DNA of 64,000 nucleotides from Oncomelania hupensis. Its lineage: Eukaryota > Mollusca > Gastropoda > Littorinimorpha > Pomatiopsidae. Below are positions 1 to 10,375 of this stretch, piece by piece. The stretch lies in NCBI GenBank assembly GCA_036898135.1, contig CM072511.1:45680641-45744640 (forward strand). Reading direction: 5' to 3'. A program made the translations under genes and the position numbers. Below the pieces are notes generated by a model. The model was not told the origin of the DNA. It did not search any database and saw nothing but the letters and a program-made list of their open reading frames with translations. The stretch's first letter is position 1. Each line of letters opens with the position of its first letter.

Positions 1-257
1 CAAAGATCATCCTGCAAGGTACGCTGCAAGGAGTCAGAAGAAGAGGGAGACAGAAAAAGTGGTGGGAGGACAACATTCGATAATGGACTGGCTTGACACT
101 GAGCGACGCCATGAGGGTTTATGAGGACAGAGAAAGATGGAGTACACTGGTTAACCGATCATCTGTGGTGCCCCAACGACCTCCGAGGCACGGTATAGGA
201 TAGTATAGGATAGGATAGGATATGATAGGATAGGATAGGATAGGATAGGATAGGAAT
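1..257 (+). mobile_element. 3' end of RTE-like LINE, cut by the left edge
   Basis: The sequence matches the 3' ends of the LINE copies at 19015-19722, 23127-23508 and, reversed, 31663-33111. It encodes the degenerate C-terminus of the reverse transcriptase protein (KTILQG..., then R-W-x-DNI-type residues) and ends in a TAGGA pentamer tail at about 190-253. It lies in an SLC22 intron, antisense to the gene. Confidence 0.8.
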
Positions 258-1170
258 AACAACAACTATAACAATCAAATCACAATTCATAAACCTTATA
301 ACGAAATAGAATGAAAGGGGAAGATGGATTTAACACCAATCTGTAAAGGTTTATCAACAGGCGACGTTGCAAGAAGTTTCACAACTGGTGTTATCTGGAA
401 TGTTGTAATACATCATCTAAAAAATGTCCATAATCAACATGAACAGAGAGAAGTGTAGCAGGGACTTGGAAGTTTAGGTCCGTAAAGAAATTAAAATGGA
501 CTAAACAAGCCAAGTCTGATAGAATTATCTTTGGTACGGACCGATTTATTATTTTAACAAATACAACCCTCTCCCTCACCCTCTCCCAGTCCCACAGAAT
601 AAGCTACAAGCAGTGTAAGGGAGGCAACAATTCATTAACAGACCTTTCCCTGATTGTTGTGGAAACTGGTGTTATCTCCCTCTAATTGTACCGCGAACAA
701 ACAGCGCTGGAATTACGCATCACCTTCAACACGCAATAGTAGCATGAATGGAAGCGCCACATAAGACCCCACTCATAATAATATTTATAACTCTAAATCC
801 TCTTCTTGGTGAAGTATACATGCAACAACACCTCTTGTAATAATTAAGAATAACTGAATCAATGAGTAGTAAAACGTTTTGTGTTAAACACTTCCAACAG
901 GAAATGTCAGTTTATAAAACGGGATTGAACAACGCACTGCGATGCATAAGACAGAGACAACAAAATATATTGGAATAACAAACACATCACACACACTGAA
1001 CTGGGACAACTGCTGTTGTCTAGAACAATTTGTTTTAGGAACACTCCGTGCATCAGACCTCAGATTTTGGCAGATGCCGCCCTCATAGGATTTCAAGTAG
1101 CGATAAAATAGTGATAAAATAACGCGAGGTCCGCTAATGAAATTACTTGTTTACACACGCGCAAACTCAC
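258..1170. other. SLC22-like gene intron 6 (partial), nothing recognised
   Basis: AT-rich sequence downstream of exon 6 in the transcript direction. I see no further transporter exon, so the next exon (TM9 onward) must lie beyond the left edge. Confidence 0.5.
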
Positions 1171-1305
1171 CTTCTGTTAGCTATGATGGCGATGAAATAG
1201 GCTGGGATCTCTACTGCGCCACTGATAAAAGTGTTGAGGTATTTGTCTCCACTTAGCAGCGGCATGCTGAAGGAAATCCCGAAGTAGGCCAGGCTGTTGA
1301 TCAAG
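1171..1305 (-). CDS. SLC22-like exon 6 (TM7-TM8)
   Basis: Acceptor TTTTACAG and donor AAG|GTGAGT. It encodes Y-LINSLAYFGISFSMPLLSG... to GAVEIPAYFIAIIANR, the conserved TM7/TM8 signature of SLC22. It enters with one base completing the split Tyr codon and leaves with two bases, so the gene continues leftward. Confidence 0.9.
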
Positions 1306-2352
1306 CTGTAAAACACATACAGAAAAACGAAACACACACAATATTTATCTATTGAGAATGGATGTTGTTTGTTTTTTTTTAATTTATGGACTGATTGAGA
1401 TTGTAACATTCGATGCTAATCTAATTCAAACATTAATTCAGGGAGTGCCTGGGGTTGAGAAAGAATGAGCTGTATCTTGAATGGGCAAACAGCGAGTACA
1501 ATGCTGATGGAGACAAACAGTCTGGCCTACAGAGATGGACTTGAGATTATTAATAGCATCTGGGATAAAATCCTAATTACTTTCTGTTCTCCGTGGAATG
1601 AGGGAATGATATGAAAGATTTATCTCCCCTTCTCTGCTGCCAATGGTTTGCATTTGTGGATGTGTGCCATAGATACAGATGGCCATTTCGCATTTTCTCA
1701 GCTCGTCAGTGTATCAGCTGGGCTTGGTGAAAATCAAGGGACTGTTTTTTGCAAAGTATGGGAAGACGCCTGAATAGAATGCTATTGGCTGAAAAGTGGC
1801 CGACATGAATTGCGTTTGGGGATAGTCTACGAGTCTAAAAATAAAAGTCTTGAAATAACAGGCTATACAACTTTCCATTCAATTCACGCTTACGCGGGTA
1901 GCCAGTGCAGAATTCTGACAGCAGTCAAGACCAGGCGTAGCTGAGAACTGGCCGAGGCTTACGGTCGCCTCTTCACCGGCGTAAGCCTCGGCCAATCTCT
2001 TCTATGCAGTGTGGGCTGGCGCAGGATGAGACAATCAATAATTGTTCTGTAGGTGGCGAAGTTTGAAAAAGGTGTGTAATCAGAGAGGCCATGAAGTCAT
2101 CAGACAGATTTAAATGACCCATCGTTGCTCCGTTAAAATACCTTAGTTTTTATAAGTTATTGGCAATAAATACATGGACAACATAAATCATCATGGTTAG
2201 CATTCATGAAGCAATTTATCCAGTGGATAAGTCCGCGAAGACGTCCGGTAGGATACGCACTTACAACGGCTTTGCGGGCTTATCCACTGGATAAACCGCT
2301 CCAGGAGTACCACTCCAGTAGTTCTCAATAACCATTGATTTAAAGGAAACTA

Positions 2353-2411
<59 letters not shown>

Positions 2412-5400
2412 ATCAACGTTCAACCAACATCATTTCCATACCAAGTTTAACTCACTATAGATAAAACATGAGGATGGAGTATCGCCTTATCCTTGGTGTC
2501 TTGAAAAGATCCAACACTGACGATGGTGCTGTTTTCTCTGCGGATGTAGGCTTGACCGTGGATCCTTGTTTGCTAGCCTCATCACTTTTCTGGGTCGCCG
2601 GAATCTCATCTTCCTGTGCTGGAAGCCCATCCTTGAAGAAGTCAAGGGTTTTATCAAGGTCATCCAAAGGAGGTAATTTGTTGACACGCTGCATGGAGAG
2701 AATAATCTTCTTCGCTCTCTTCACCTTCCCTTTAACCAGCAACCATGTAAGCGACTCTGGCAAAAGCCTGTAGTAATTACGGAAAGAAAAGAAGAATTAC
2801 ACTGTTGTGAGATATAATTAAAACATAAAAATATATTACTAAATACTCTAGACTCCTCTTTATTGCATTACACTGAATTTCCGTTCAGTATGTAACCCTT
2901 AAAGTGGGTATCTCAGCGGTTTCAACACGTCTACATGATCAGTCTGCATAATGGTTAGGAACAATGATTGCAGGCATTAATATAAGGTAAAAAGGGATGG
3001 TGATAAGTGCCCCCTGCCGATTACCTTGGCTGAAGTGTGCGGTTGTCATGCTTGCGCCGACATGGCATCCCCTTGCAGATGTAGGCAATTTGGAGTTGGA
3101 CTTGGATATTTATTATTGTATACAATCAAAATCTAATAAAATTAGAAATCGACTCACCAAAAGAAGGAAATTGTGAGCAGCTGGGGAAGCGAGACAGCTA
3201 GCTCCAAATACCGCCACTGTGGGATGAGAAAGGCCAGAAGAGACAGTGTCATGACCCCTATTGCCCAGAAGAAAGGCAAGCCTAAAGCAGGAAGTTCCCG
3301 AGTGTGCTTGTCGAAGACTTCTACGATCAGCACATAGGCACACAGCGAAATGGTCTGAAAACGTAGGGAAGATCATTCAGAACAGAAGGTAACTCATATG
3401 TCCCAACAAAATCACATCTACCGTAATGGACTGAAATGTTTGTACTAGTATTATTTACCATACTGGTGGCACCGATACAAATTGAAGCACCACGAAGGGT
3501 ACGATAGAAGACACGAGGGCTACAACTTCTTCCTGACAAGTGCCTGCTACTAGGGGCAAACCAACAGCACCTTTATTTTAAAAAAAAAATAATTAACTAA
3601 AGCTGTCTCTATAACCAACCTTACCATATTGGTAATTCCGATGAAAAACTGAAGTACGACGAAAGGCACGATAGAAGGCATGAGAGCTACGGCTACTCCG
3701 ACACCGGCCTGCAGCCACAGGCAAGCCAGAAGTACCGTTTTCCGTCCCCAGCGGTCCGACAATGGCGTCAGCAGCACCGTGCCGCATGTCGCACCCACCA
3801 TGTACATCGTTAGAGCCAGTTCAGACAGGTAGCTGTGTCCACAAACCAAGTCCCACTGAAAACATGTAAGAATATTGGTGGTTGGTATTCTGATGGCGAC
3901 AAGCAAAATAATGGACTTATTAAGCGCTTTTGACTAATTGTCGGATAGTGCAGTGGTTGGAGCACTCGCTACTGTGTCGAAAGTGAAGCACCGTCCGGTG
4001 CGGTTAGCACTTGGATGGGTGACCGCTAAGGTGTGAAGCGACAAACAACAACGCCCCCAGTTGACTCAACTGTGATTGAGTACCTACTCTCTTGAGGGTG
4101 GGGAAGGTAAAGCAGCGAGGGAGAGAGTTGGGCATCACCCTCATTACGCTGGCCCAAGATAAGTGTGATCTCCAACATCACGCTCCCCTACGGCCACAAG
4201 GCTATGGGACTACCTTTACCTTTTTTTTTTATAGAAAATAAAGGATTCAAGTATATACCGCTAACAGCCACGCAACTAAAGTACTAGGCTCAGAAAGTTA
4301 CCAGGCTCCACTGAATTAATAAAGCTCTTCTAAGTTGAAGAAGGCAGAAGACGCAGAGCAGGATCTTGAGAGGGAAGTTTAAGAAGAGGAGAATGGCGCT
4401 GATTTTAAAGATGGTAATCATCATGATCACGATGGTGATGTCCTTGATGATGATAATAATGTTATTAATGTTTCGGAACACCTAACAGCTGTTGATGAAA
4501 ATGGTAATGATGATAATGACGATAATGTCAACAAATCGTAATTCATACAGCACGCTGCTAAGAAATGAATTTTAAAAAAATTATATGTTATAATTATTAC
4601 TTTTGTTGAAGACGATACTGCTGCTGCTGCAGTAGATGATGATGACGATGATGAGGATGATGGCGATGATGATGATAATGATGATGATGATGATGTCCTC
4701 ATCCTCCTCATCATCATATCATCATCCTCATCCTCATAATCATCATCATAATCATCATCATCATCATCATCGTCGTCGTCGTCATCTATAAATTTAACTT
4801 ACGTCGGAGACAATAGATGTCTCGTCATCTGTATCCAATATGTAAGTCCAACCATTCTGACAGCTGACAGTTTCGATGCTAGGGGCAACGGTGGCATTGC
4901 CGGGGTAACGGTACATGCTGCATTCCGACCACCCCATCTGCACATTCAGTAAAATAATAATACAGATTGTATTTCATCCGTTAATTGTATTCGGGAAATG
5001 TTTCGCCACCCTCCCTTCCTCGATTCTCCTTGAGCCATTTCAATATTTTGGAGCTCTCTTACATCTCAGCTACTACGTCACTTGAAGTCGCTCAACTCTT
5101 TTCAACCATCCACGTCTTCATGGGAACGCATACTTTAATGTTCGTATTTTATGTTTAAATTTCAGGAAAATAGCAAGGCTCTGATGTACCAGAATTTAGA
5201 TCTTCATTTTAATAGACTACACACACCTCCGTCAGTGTTGGGCAATCTGTGATTCCATTCTCGTCCACTGTCAGAGACCTCGGCATCATGATCGATGCCA
5301 ACCTCACAATGGAGGATCACGACTTCCATCTCCGCTCTCTTGGTAAACTGCGAGGTGTTCTCACAAACAAGGCTGCTATCACCATTGCCGTCACCTTGGT

Positions 5401-6382
5401 GAATGGTGATATCCAGGTTAGACTATGCAAACAGTTGTCTGTGGGGCCTTCCTGACCATCAGCTTGATCGTCTCCAACGTGTTCAGAACACGGCCGCCAG
5501 GATTGTCACCCGCAGCAAGAAGACCGACCATATCACTCCGGTTCTCCGACAACTTCATTGGCTACCAGTCAAGAAGAGAATTGACCACAAAGTCCTCTCC
5601 TTGTGCTACAAGTGTATCCATGACCCCACCTCTCCCCGGTACTTGAGAGACATTGTCCCTACCCACAAACCCTCAAGGCGCCTTCGCTCCTCTTCCCAGT
5701 TTATGTTGTCCGTTCCAAGTGTGGATGGTCACAGGAAGAGGCGCTTGGGTCATCGCTCCTTCTCCCACTGTGGCCCAGCATTGTGGAACACTCTCCCCCA
5801 GGACTTGAGAGTCGTAGAGACACTGGATTCTTTCAAGAGGCGTCTGAAGACGTATCTTTTCTGACTATTTTTGAGTGTATACATAGAGAAGTTCTTCTTT
5901 TTTTTTCTTTTTTTTTCACCCTTTTTCCCCAACCCCCTGCGCCCTGAGCATGCTGCCAGCATGGATATGTGCGCCATACAAGTGGACATCATCATCATCA
6001 TCACCTCCAGTGCTCAATTTCTCTCAAGCGAATAACGTTCAATGTGTTTGCCATTTATACTTTTTTGTTTGTTTGTAATGACACAGCCTTGATCATTAAT
6101 ATATCACAAATTTCATACGGTACGTGTATTAAAAGGGTTATGTGGATTTTGATGATTTACCTCTCCCGAGCTGCCTTCTTCCCAAGGCACGGTTTGGTTG
6201 AGGGTGTGGTTGGCCGAGGACGAACAGTGATGCTGTGGTGTCCAGCCGACAAACATGGGGACGAACACGTGCCATGCGGCTCGTATGTTGACCAAAGCCA
6301 GCGCAACGAAGAGAAGGGTCTGATAGCGCCCAAAGCCACCCAGCTTCGCCAGCAAATCTTCTATTGCTGCCGTCTCGGACAT
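1171..6382 (-). CDS. SLC22-like organic cation/anion transporter, six 5' exons, 3' part off the window
   Basis: Probable multispecific organic-ion carrier of the plasma membrane, major facilitator superfamily. Exons read: 6382-6161, 4937-4803, 3855-3625, 3354-3158, 2767-2456, 1305-1171; all junctions are GT-AG and keep phase, giving about 410 residues where the family usually has ~550. The N-terminus (MSETAAIEDLLAKLGGFGRY) and first TM (~22-42) are family-typical. A large extracellular loop (~43-125) carries three N-glycosylation sequons (N58, N62, N88) and several Cys, then WDLVCG. The MFS signature LSDRWGRK is at ~151-158, and PESLTWLL at ~265-272 starts the cytosolic loop. Exon 6 ends in TM7-8 with the GAVEIPAYF signature. 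The ATG follows no longer in-frame start that I can see. Subfamily and substrate cannot be assigned. The introns hold a SINE, a LINE, hairpins and a decayed exon copy. Confidence 0.9.
1949..1994. repeat. Perfect 15-bp inverted repeat hairpin
   Basis: TGGCCGAGGCTTACG at 1949-1963 is exactly complementary to 1980-1994, with a 16-nt loop, in SLC22 intron 5. It looks like the core of a small foldback element; no target duplication was identified. Confidence 0.7.
2215..2295. repeat. 81-bp foldback element, 26-bp arms
   Basis: The left arm begins TTTATCCAGTGGATAAG and the right arm is its inverted copy; 24 of 26 positions pair, around a ~29-nt loop. The first 15 bases of each arm are themselves nearly palindromic. 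It lies in SLC22 intron 5 and is a MITE-like hairpin of unknown class. Confidence 0.7.
2351..2412. repeat. (TAAA)n microsatellite
   Basis: About fifteen uninterrupted tetranucleotide units, ending ~44 bp beyond the donor of SLC22 exon 5. Confidence 0.95.
2456..2767 (-). CDS. SLC22-like exon 5 (large cytosolic loop)
   Basis: Acceptor ACTACAG, donor CTATA|GTGAGT. It starts W-LLPESLTWLLVKGKVKRAKK, the conserved start of the intracellular loop, runs through a charged, low-complexity stretch (QEDEIPATQKSDEASKQ) and ends LFKTPRIRRYSILMFYL at the start of TM7. Phase 2 in, phase 2 out. Confidence 0.9.
3158..3354 (-). CDS. SLC22-like exon 4 (TM5-TM6)
   Basis: Acceptor TTTTCAG, donor TTTTG|GTGAGT. 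It encodes TISLCAYVLIVEVFDKHTRE, then a TM segment and LIPQWRYLELAVSLPQLL, matching the family's R-W-x-L-x-L-A motif before TM6. It begins on a codon boundary directly following exon 3 and leaves two bases for the Trp codon completed by exon 5. Confidence 0.88.
3459..3530 (-). pseudogene. Decayed tandem copy of the 3' part of SLC22 exon 3
   Basis: Inside intron 3, the reverse strand reads VVALVSSIVPFVVLQF, nearly the same as exon 3 (VAVALMPSIVPFVVLQF). One base is then missing, so the following IGATSM lies in another frame. A GT donor (GTATG|GTAAAT) is retained. Upstream of ~3530 the similarity fades. I infer a local exon duplication later disabled by a one-base deletion. Confidence 0.75.
3625..3855 (-). 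CDS. SLC22-like exon 3 (TM2-TM4, MFS signature)
   Basis: Acceptor GTTTTCAG, donor ATATG|GTAAGG; 77 codons, phase 0 on both sides. It encodes WDLVCGHSYLSELALTMYM, then TPLSDRWGRKTVLLACL with the MFS G-x(n)-DR-x-GRK loop between TM2 and TM3, then TM4 ending in FVVLQFFIGITNM. Confidence 0.93.
3938..4231 (+). mobile_element. SINE with tRNA-like head and a 5S rRNA-like box
   Basis: Starts near TCGGATAGTGCAGTGGTTGG, resembling a pol III A box. About 60 nt on, GTTAGCACTTGGATGGGTGA followed by CCGC resembles the 3' internal promoter region of 5S rRNA genes. The ~290-bp body ends in CTACCTTTACC plus a T run. It lies in SLC22 intron 2, antisense to the gene. No second copy occurs in this window, so the boundaries are approximate. 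Confidence 0.55.
4621..4779. repeat. Imperfect (GAT)/(ATC) trinucleotide tract
   Basis: A GAT-rich half is followed by an ATC-rich half, so the tract can fold on itself. It ends ~25 bp from exon 2 of the SLC22-like gene. Apparent reading frames here are repeat translations, not genes. Confidence 0.9.
4803..4937 (-). CDS. SLC22-like exon 2 (extracellular loop)
   Basis: Acceptor TGTGCAG, donor CCGAC|GTAAGT; 45 codons, phase 0. It encodes MGWSECSMYRYPGNATVAPS to QNGWTYILDTDDETSIVSD, the Cys-bearing, glycosylatable loop before WDLVC, where most family members have a similar ST-IV-TEW ending. Confidence 0.9.
5228..6003 (+). mobile_element. 5'-truncated CR1/jockey-like LINE, RT C-terminus and 3' end
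   Basis: Two overlapping frames give a typical LINE C-terminal domain: FSSTVRDLGIMIDANLTMED in one, then SRLDYANSCLWGLPDHQLDR, VQNTAARIVTRSKKTDHITP and LRQLHWLPVKKRI in the other, ending RRLKTYLF before a stop. One frameshift near 5400-5450 shows decay. The 3' region ends in GGATATGTGCGCCATACAAG then an (ATC)n tail, as in CR1/L2-type elements. It lies antisense in SLC22 intron 1; the catalytic part of the RT is absent. Confidence 0.85.
6161..6382 (-). CDS. SLC22-like exon 1, initiator ATG and TM1
   Basis: 74 codons ending on a codon boundary at donor GAGAG|GTAAAT. The start ATG at 6382 begins MSETAAIEDLLAKLGGFGRY, aligning with the conserved N-terminus of organic cation transporters. TM1 (~22-42) is followed by sequons at N58 and N62. 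A long open frame on the opposite strand here is a shadow. Confidence 0.93.
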
Positions 6383-7066
6383 TCTAGATGGATGGGAATC
6401 AAAATAATATCAACATCAATGAGTCTGGCTATTACAATAAATATGGGGGAAGTGTACACTTTTATTTTATGCGTGTACACCTTTGTAATTAGAATTTGGC
6501 CTATTATACAAATATGGGAAAGTATCTGTTTCGCTGGCCTACGTGTCGCTATTCTTTTTATTGGAACATGTAGCCTGCATGTAGGCCTTCCAGTCCCACT
6601 GTCCTTAACCTGTTTCCTTCCAAAAGAACTTCCACTGATGTGCTATATTATAGTGCACTTTTGTTACTATAAGCATTAACCAAGTACAATTGATTCCTTC
6701 GCCAAAAGACAATGGGTCCTCGATAGTATACGAGTAGCGGTAGTATGTACGGTATCTATAATTATATACTCCTCTATGTAGAATACGCACTAAGCTTACT
6801 GCTACTCCTGTGCTATCGATGGCCCACTAATTTGTTTCCTGTCGAGGATCCAATATACTAGGTTAATGCACCTTTGCTTTAGGACATAAACATAATCGTG
6901 CACTTTTGCAACCAATGGTTTACGATACCCTTATGTCCCTAAGCTGATAAGAAGAGGGGCAGAGAGAGAGGGCACGTATCAGGCCGGCCATGCCACAGAC
7001 GGCAGCAGAGGGTAACTAGACAATGTATTACACGATACAGTGCGTAAGTAATGCACATTCAGGATA
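6383..7066. other. Upstream region of the SLC22-like gene, nothing recognised
   Basis: The 5' UTR and promoter should lie here if transcription starts nearby, but I see no convincing TATA box or upstream exon. An approximate direct repeat of GGTTTATTGTAGGTAG/taccacgga-type sequence links this region to ~9100-9370. Confidence 0.3.
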
Positions 7067-7101
7067 CATAGTACTACATAATTGTTGTTTTAGGTCCAGT
7101 A
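7067..7101 (-). mobile_element. 35-bp insertion of the 0.7-kb retroposon 3' end
   Basis: Contains TTGTTGTTTTAGGTCCAGT, the reverse of the family's 3' terminus. It is flanked by 13-bp direct repeats CACATTCAGGATA at 7054-7066 and 7102-7114, as expected of target-primed reverse transcription that stopped almost at once. Confidence 0.75.
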
Positions 7102-7266
7102 CACATTCAGGATAAAGAAAAAGAAGAAGGGGGAGGGAGGAGGGAAGGAAGGGGAGGGGGACGACGGGAATGATGCAACGTTTTAAATGTTACAAATTAC
7201 ATGTTAGAATTTTCATTTTAAACTCAATATTAGATCTCATAATATACATGTGTTAATAGATGATAG

Positions 7267-7735
<469 letters not shown>

Positions 7736-9030
7736 GATCGGGATGGGTTGGTACGTGTAGGTAAAAGGGGGCTACGGGTAGGTTTAAAGGGGCATGGGTA
7801 GGCATAACGGGGATACGGGTATATATAAGGGGGTATGGTGATGGTCGATTCCTCCCAGTGGGTCAGCGAGTGGAGTGAACACTGCGCAGTCACGGCACTG
7901 AGAGGGGTGGCAGCAGAAGTCAGTCGTAGCAGGCACATTGTTAAATCAGGAGTAGCTCGGCTGATGGAAGCGCGGTGCAGCTGCGGCACAAGTCAACACC
8001 TACTGTGCACAGTGTGGCCTTTTTAGCCGACCTGCATTTTTCATTGCGGCGGTCTGCCGACCTGCGTTTTCGACTGCGGCGGTCAAGGCCAACTGTCAGT
8101 GTACAAGCGCGGTGGTCCGACAGTCGTGGCAGGACTGTTCGTGGGGGTGGCAGCCCCATAGCGCTTCTGGAGTCGTTCAGACCGGCCTGGCGCGTGGTTC
8201 TCTTCGTTGGACGGCCTCCGTTATTCCTTGCCTCGGGGTGCTGTTGGTCGAGGATGGCCAAGGTGGCCTGAAGACGGAGCGGCCTGCGCCGGGCTGGAGA
8301 TCCCGATACGATACTCCCTACATCCTTCAAACTTCAACTTCTTCTTGTAGAGCTACTTCGACTGGACGGCGGGAGGACTGCGGCGAAAGCGCGCCTCGTC
8401 GTGGTGTGAACGCCGTGCACTCCCTGGCAGCTCTTATTCTTTCACTGCAACAGGGCGACATGAGGACTTCTGTGGAGAGTGGCGACCTCCGGACTACAGT
8501 CGTGCGGCGACGCCAGTATTTCCTCATGCCTGCCTCCACTTCCTTCTTGCATGACTTCGTGTCACACACCACTTCACCCACCTACGCTGCGATGTCGGCG
8601 ATTCGTCTACCTGGCGCACTACATTGTGCTTCTTCCCTTCTGCAACGAAAGTTTACAACGCTGCAATGAATGACAACCGACTACGATATTCTACAACATC
8701 AGTGACTTCTTATATCATCATGCGATTCAACTTTCACGTCTTCTATACGCCTGCGGTGTCCGAGGACGTTAAAATTATCCAAAGTAAAGTAAAGTCGATT
8801 CCTTTCATCCATACCTGCGAAACGATCAAGGGGAAGTATCAAGGAGGGTACAGGTAGGTTACAAGGGGGGTACGGAAGGTATCAAGGGGGTATGGGGTGG
8901 TATCAAGTGGGTTCGGGGAGGTATCAAGGGGGTATGGTGAGGCATCATGGGGGGGACGGGGAAATATCAGGAGGGAGGGGGGGGGGTATGGTGAGGTATC
9001 AAGGGGGATATGGGGAGGTATCATCGTCCA
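7736..9030 (+). repeat. G-rich ~20-bp minisatellite, interrupted by an insertion
   Basis: Degenerate units such as GGTATCAAGGGGGTATGG occur at ~7740-7843 and, more regular, at ~8830-9030. The two arrays were one before the insertion at 7854-8793. Confidence 0.75.
7854..8793 (+). mobile_element. 940-bp non-autonomous LINE-type insertion
   Basis: Flanked by 10-bp direct repeats GTCGATTCCT (7844-7853 and 8794-8803). The 3' end CGGTGTCCGAGGACGTTAAA followed by (AAAGT)n resembles the 3' end of the ORF1-bearing LINE at 10376-13362. GC-rich body with an internal repeat of GCGGCGGTC-type sequence at ~8045-8090. The open frames inside match no protein I recognise and are probably not genes. Confidence 0.65.
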
Positions 9031-9210
9031 AATGAAACTCGCAGACAACAGTTGTTTCTCTGTCTACATTTTAAACAGCAACCTGTGTACACTGGCTTGC
9101 CAGGGTACAAAAACCACTAGTTATATTATATACATACTAATGAAGTATCCGCACCAAATGCAGGTTTATTGTACGTTGCAAGATCCTGTTATGTCTCTAA
9201 GCTCATAACA

Positions 9211-9214
9211 AGAT

Positions 9215-9307
<93 letters not shown>

Positions 9308-9374
9308 GGGGGGGGGGGGGCACGAATCAGGCAGGCCCTACCACGGATAGTGCGGGTTTATTGTAGGTAGTAAA

Positions 9375-9441
<67 letters not shown>

Positions 9442-9450
9442 TCTCTCTCT
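9211..9450. repeat. (GA)n, (CAGA)n and (CT)n tracts
   Basis: (GA)n at ~9211-9245, (CAGA)n at ~9246-9272, (GA)n to ~9316 with a poly-G run, then after ~60 bp a (CT)n tract at ~9378-9450. The opposed purine and pyrimidine tracts could fold as an inverted repeat. Confidence 0.95.
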
Positions 9451-9729
9451 CTGTAATATTGCCAATAGGTTAGGCAAAGAAGAATTTTAGTCTTTATTTA
9501 TGTTATTGCACGCATTTTCGGCGTGCCAAAAGGTACATTTCTGGTTTTTATTAGACAAGAAATTTTTATTTTATGGTACAATTCTAACTGTTTATCAGTT
9601 TATATTTCATTGCGGCGTAAACAGTTTCAGATTAGTCAAAAATTGAAATAAATCAAGTTTGTTGTGATGCTGCTAGGTATGAAAGGCTGGTTTTACATAC
9701 CATTTAAACAGACATCAAAATAATTAGAG

Positions 9730-9741
9730 AGAGAGAGATAG

Positions 9742-9830
<89 letters not shown>

Positions 9831-9918
9831 CCGATTCAGACACAGACATTTTTTTAATTCACAACAATGATACAGATTTTAGGCGGGAATCTAATCTTAC
9901 AATCGTTCCTCGTATCAT

Positions 9919-9988
<70 letters not shown>

Positions 9989-10074
9989 CAGATTCAGACA
10001 CACATTTTTTTTATTCACAACAATGATACAGATTTTAGGCGGGAATCTAATCCTACAATCGTTCCTCGTATCAT

Positions 10075-10137
<63 letters not shown>

Positions 10138-10138
10138 T
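9730..10138 (+). repeat. (GA)n with a tandemly duplicated ~155-bp unit
   Basis: A unique ~85-bp segment containing GATACAGATTTTAGGCGGGA and TCGTTCCTCGTATCATTTCA occurs at ~9829-9920 and again at ~9985-10076, each flanked by (GA)n. The copies differ at only a few bases, so the duplication is recent. Confidence 0.9.
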
Positions 10139-10375
10139 AAATAAAAATGTTGTATGCAAACGCGTTGAAGCCAAAGTTTACCAGTGAATTTACAATTAGT
10201 AAACTAGGGCTGTCTGGCCCAAGCTTTGAAACGGCCTTCAAACGCGTAGTAAACACTCCAAGGATAGCCTGCCTGACACCCAACTTTAGTGTTGTACCGT
10301 ACAGAGAATGTACATCCGTGACTATGTGTTCAACCCCGATGCTTGAGGCAAGAGTCGTCGTTTTCCAACTTTATT

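Noticed and set aside
2468..2773. 101-codon plus-strand frame
   Set aside because: Exact shadow of SLC22 exon 5.
5969..6679. 236-codon open frame on the plus strand
   Set aside because: Antisense to SLC22 exon 1 and intron; no family resemblance, while the minus strand has a clear transporter exon.
7835..8669. GC-rich overlapping frames (up to 185 codons) on both strands
   Set aside because: They lie in a non-autonomous insertion, match no protein I know and overlap each other; likely open by composition.
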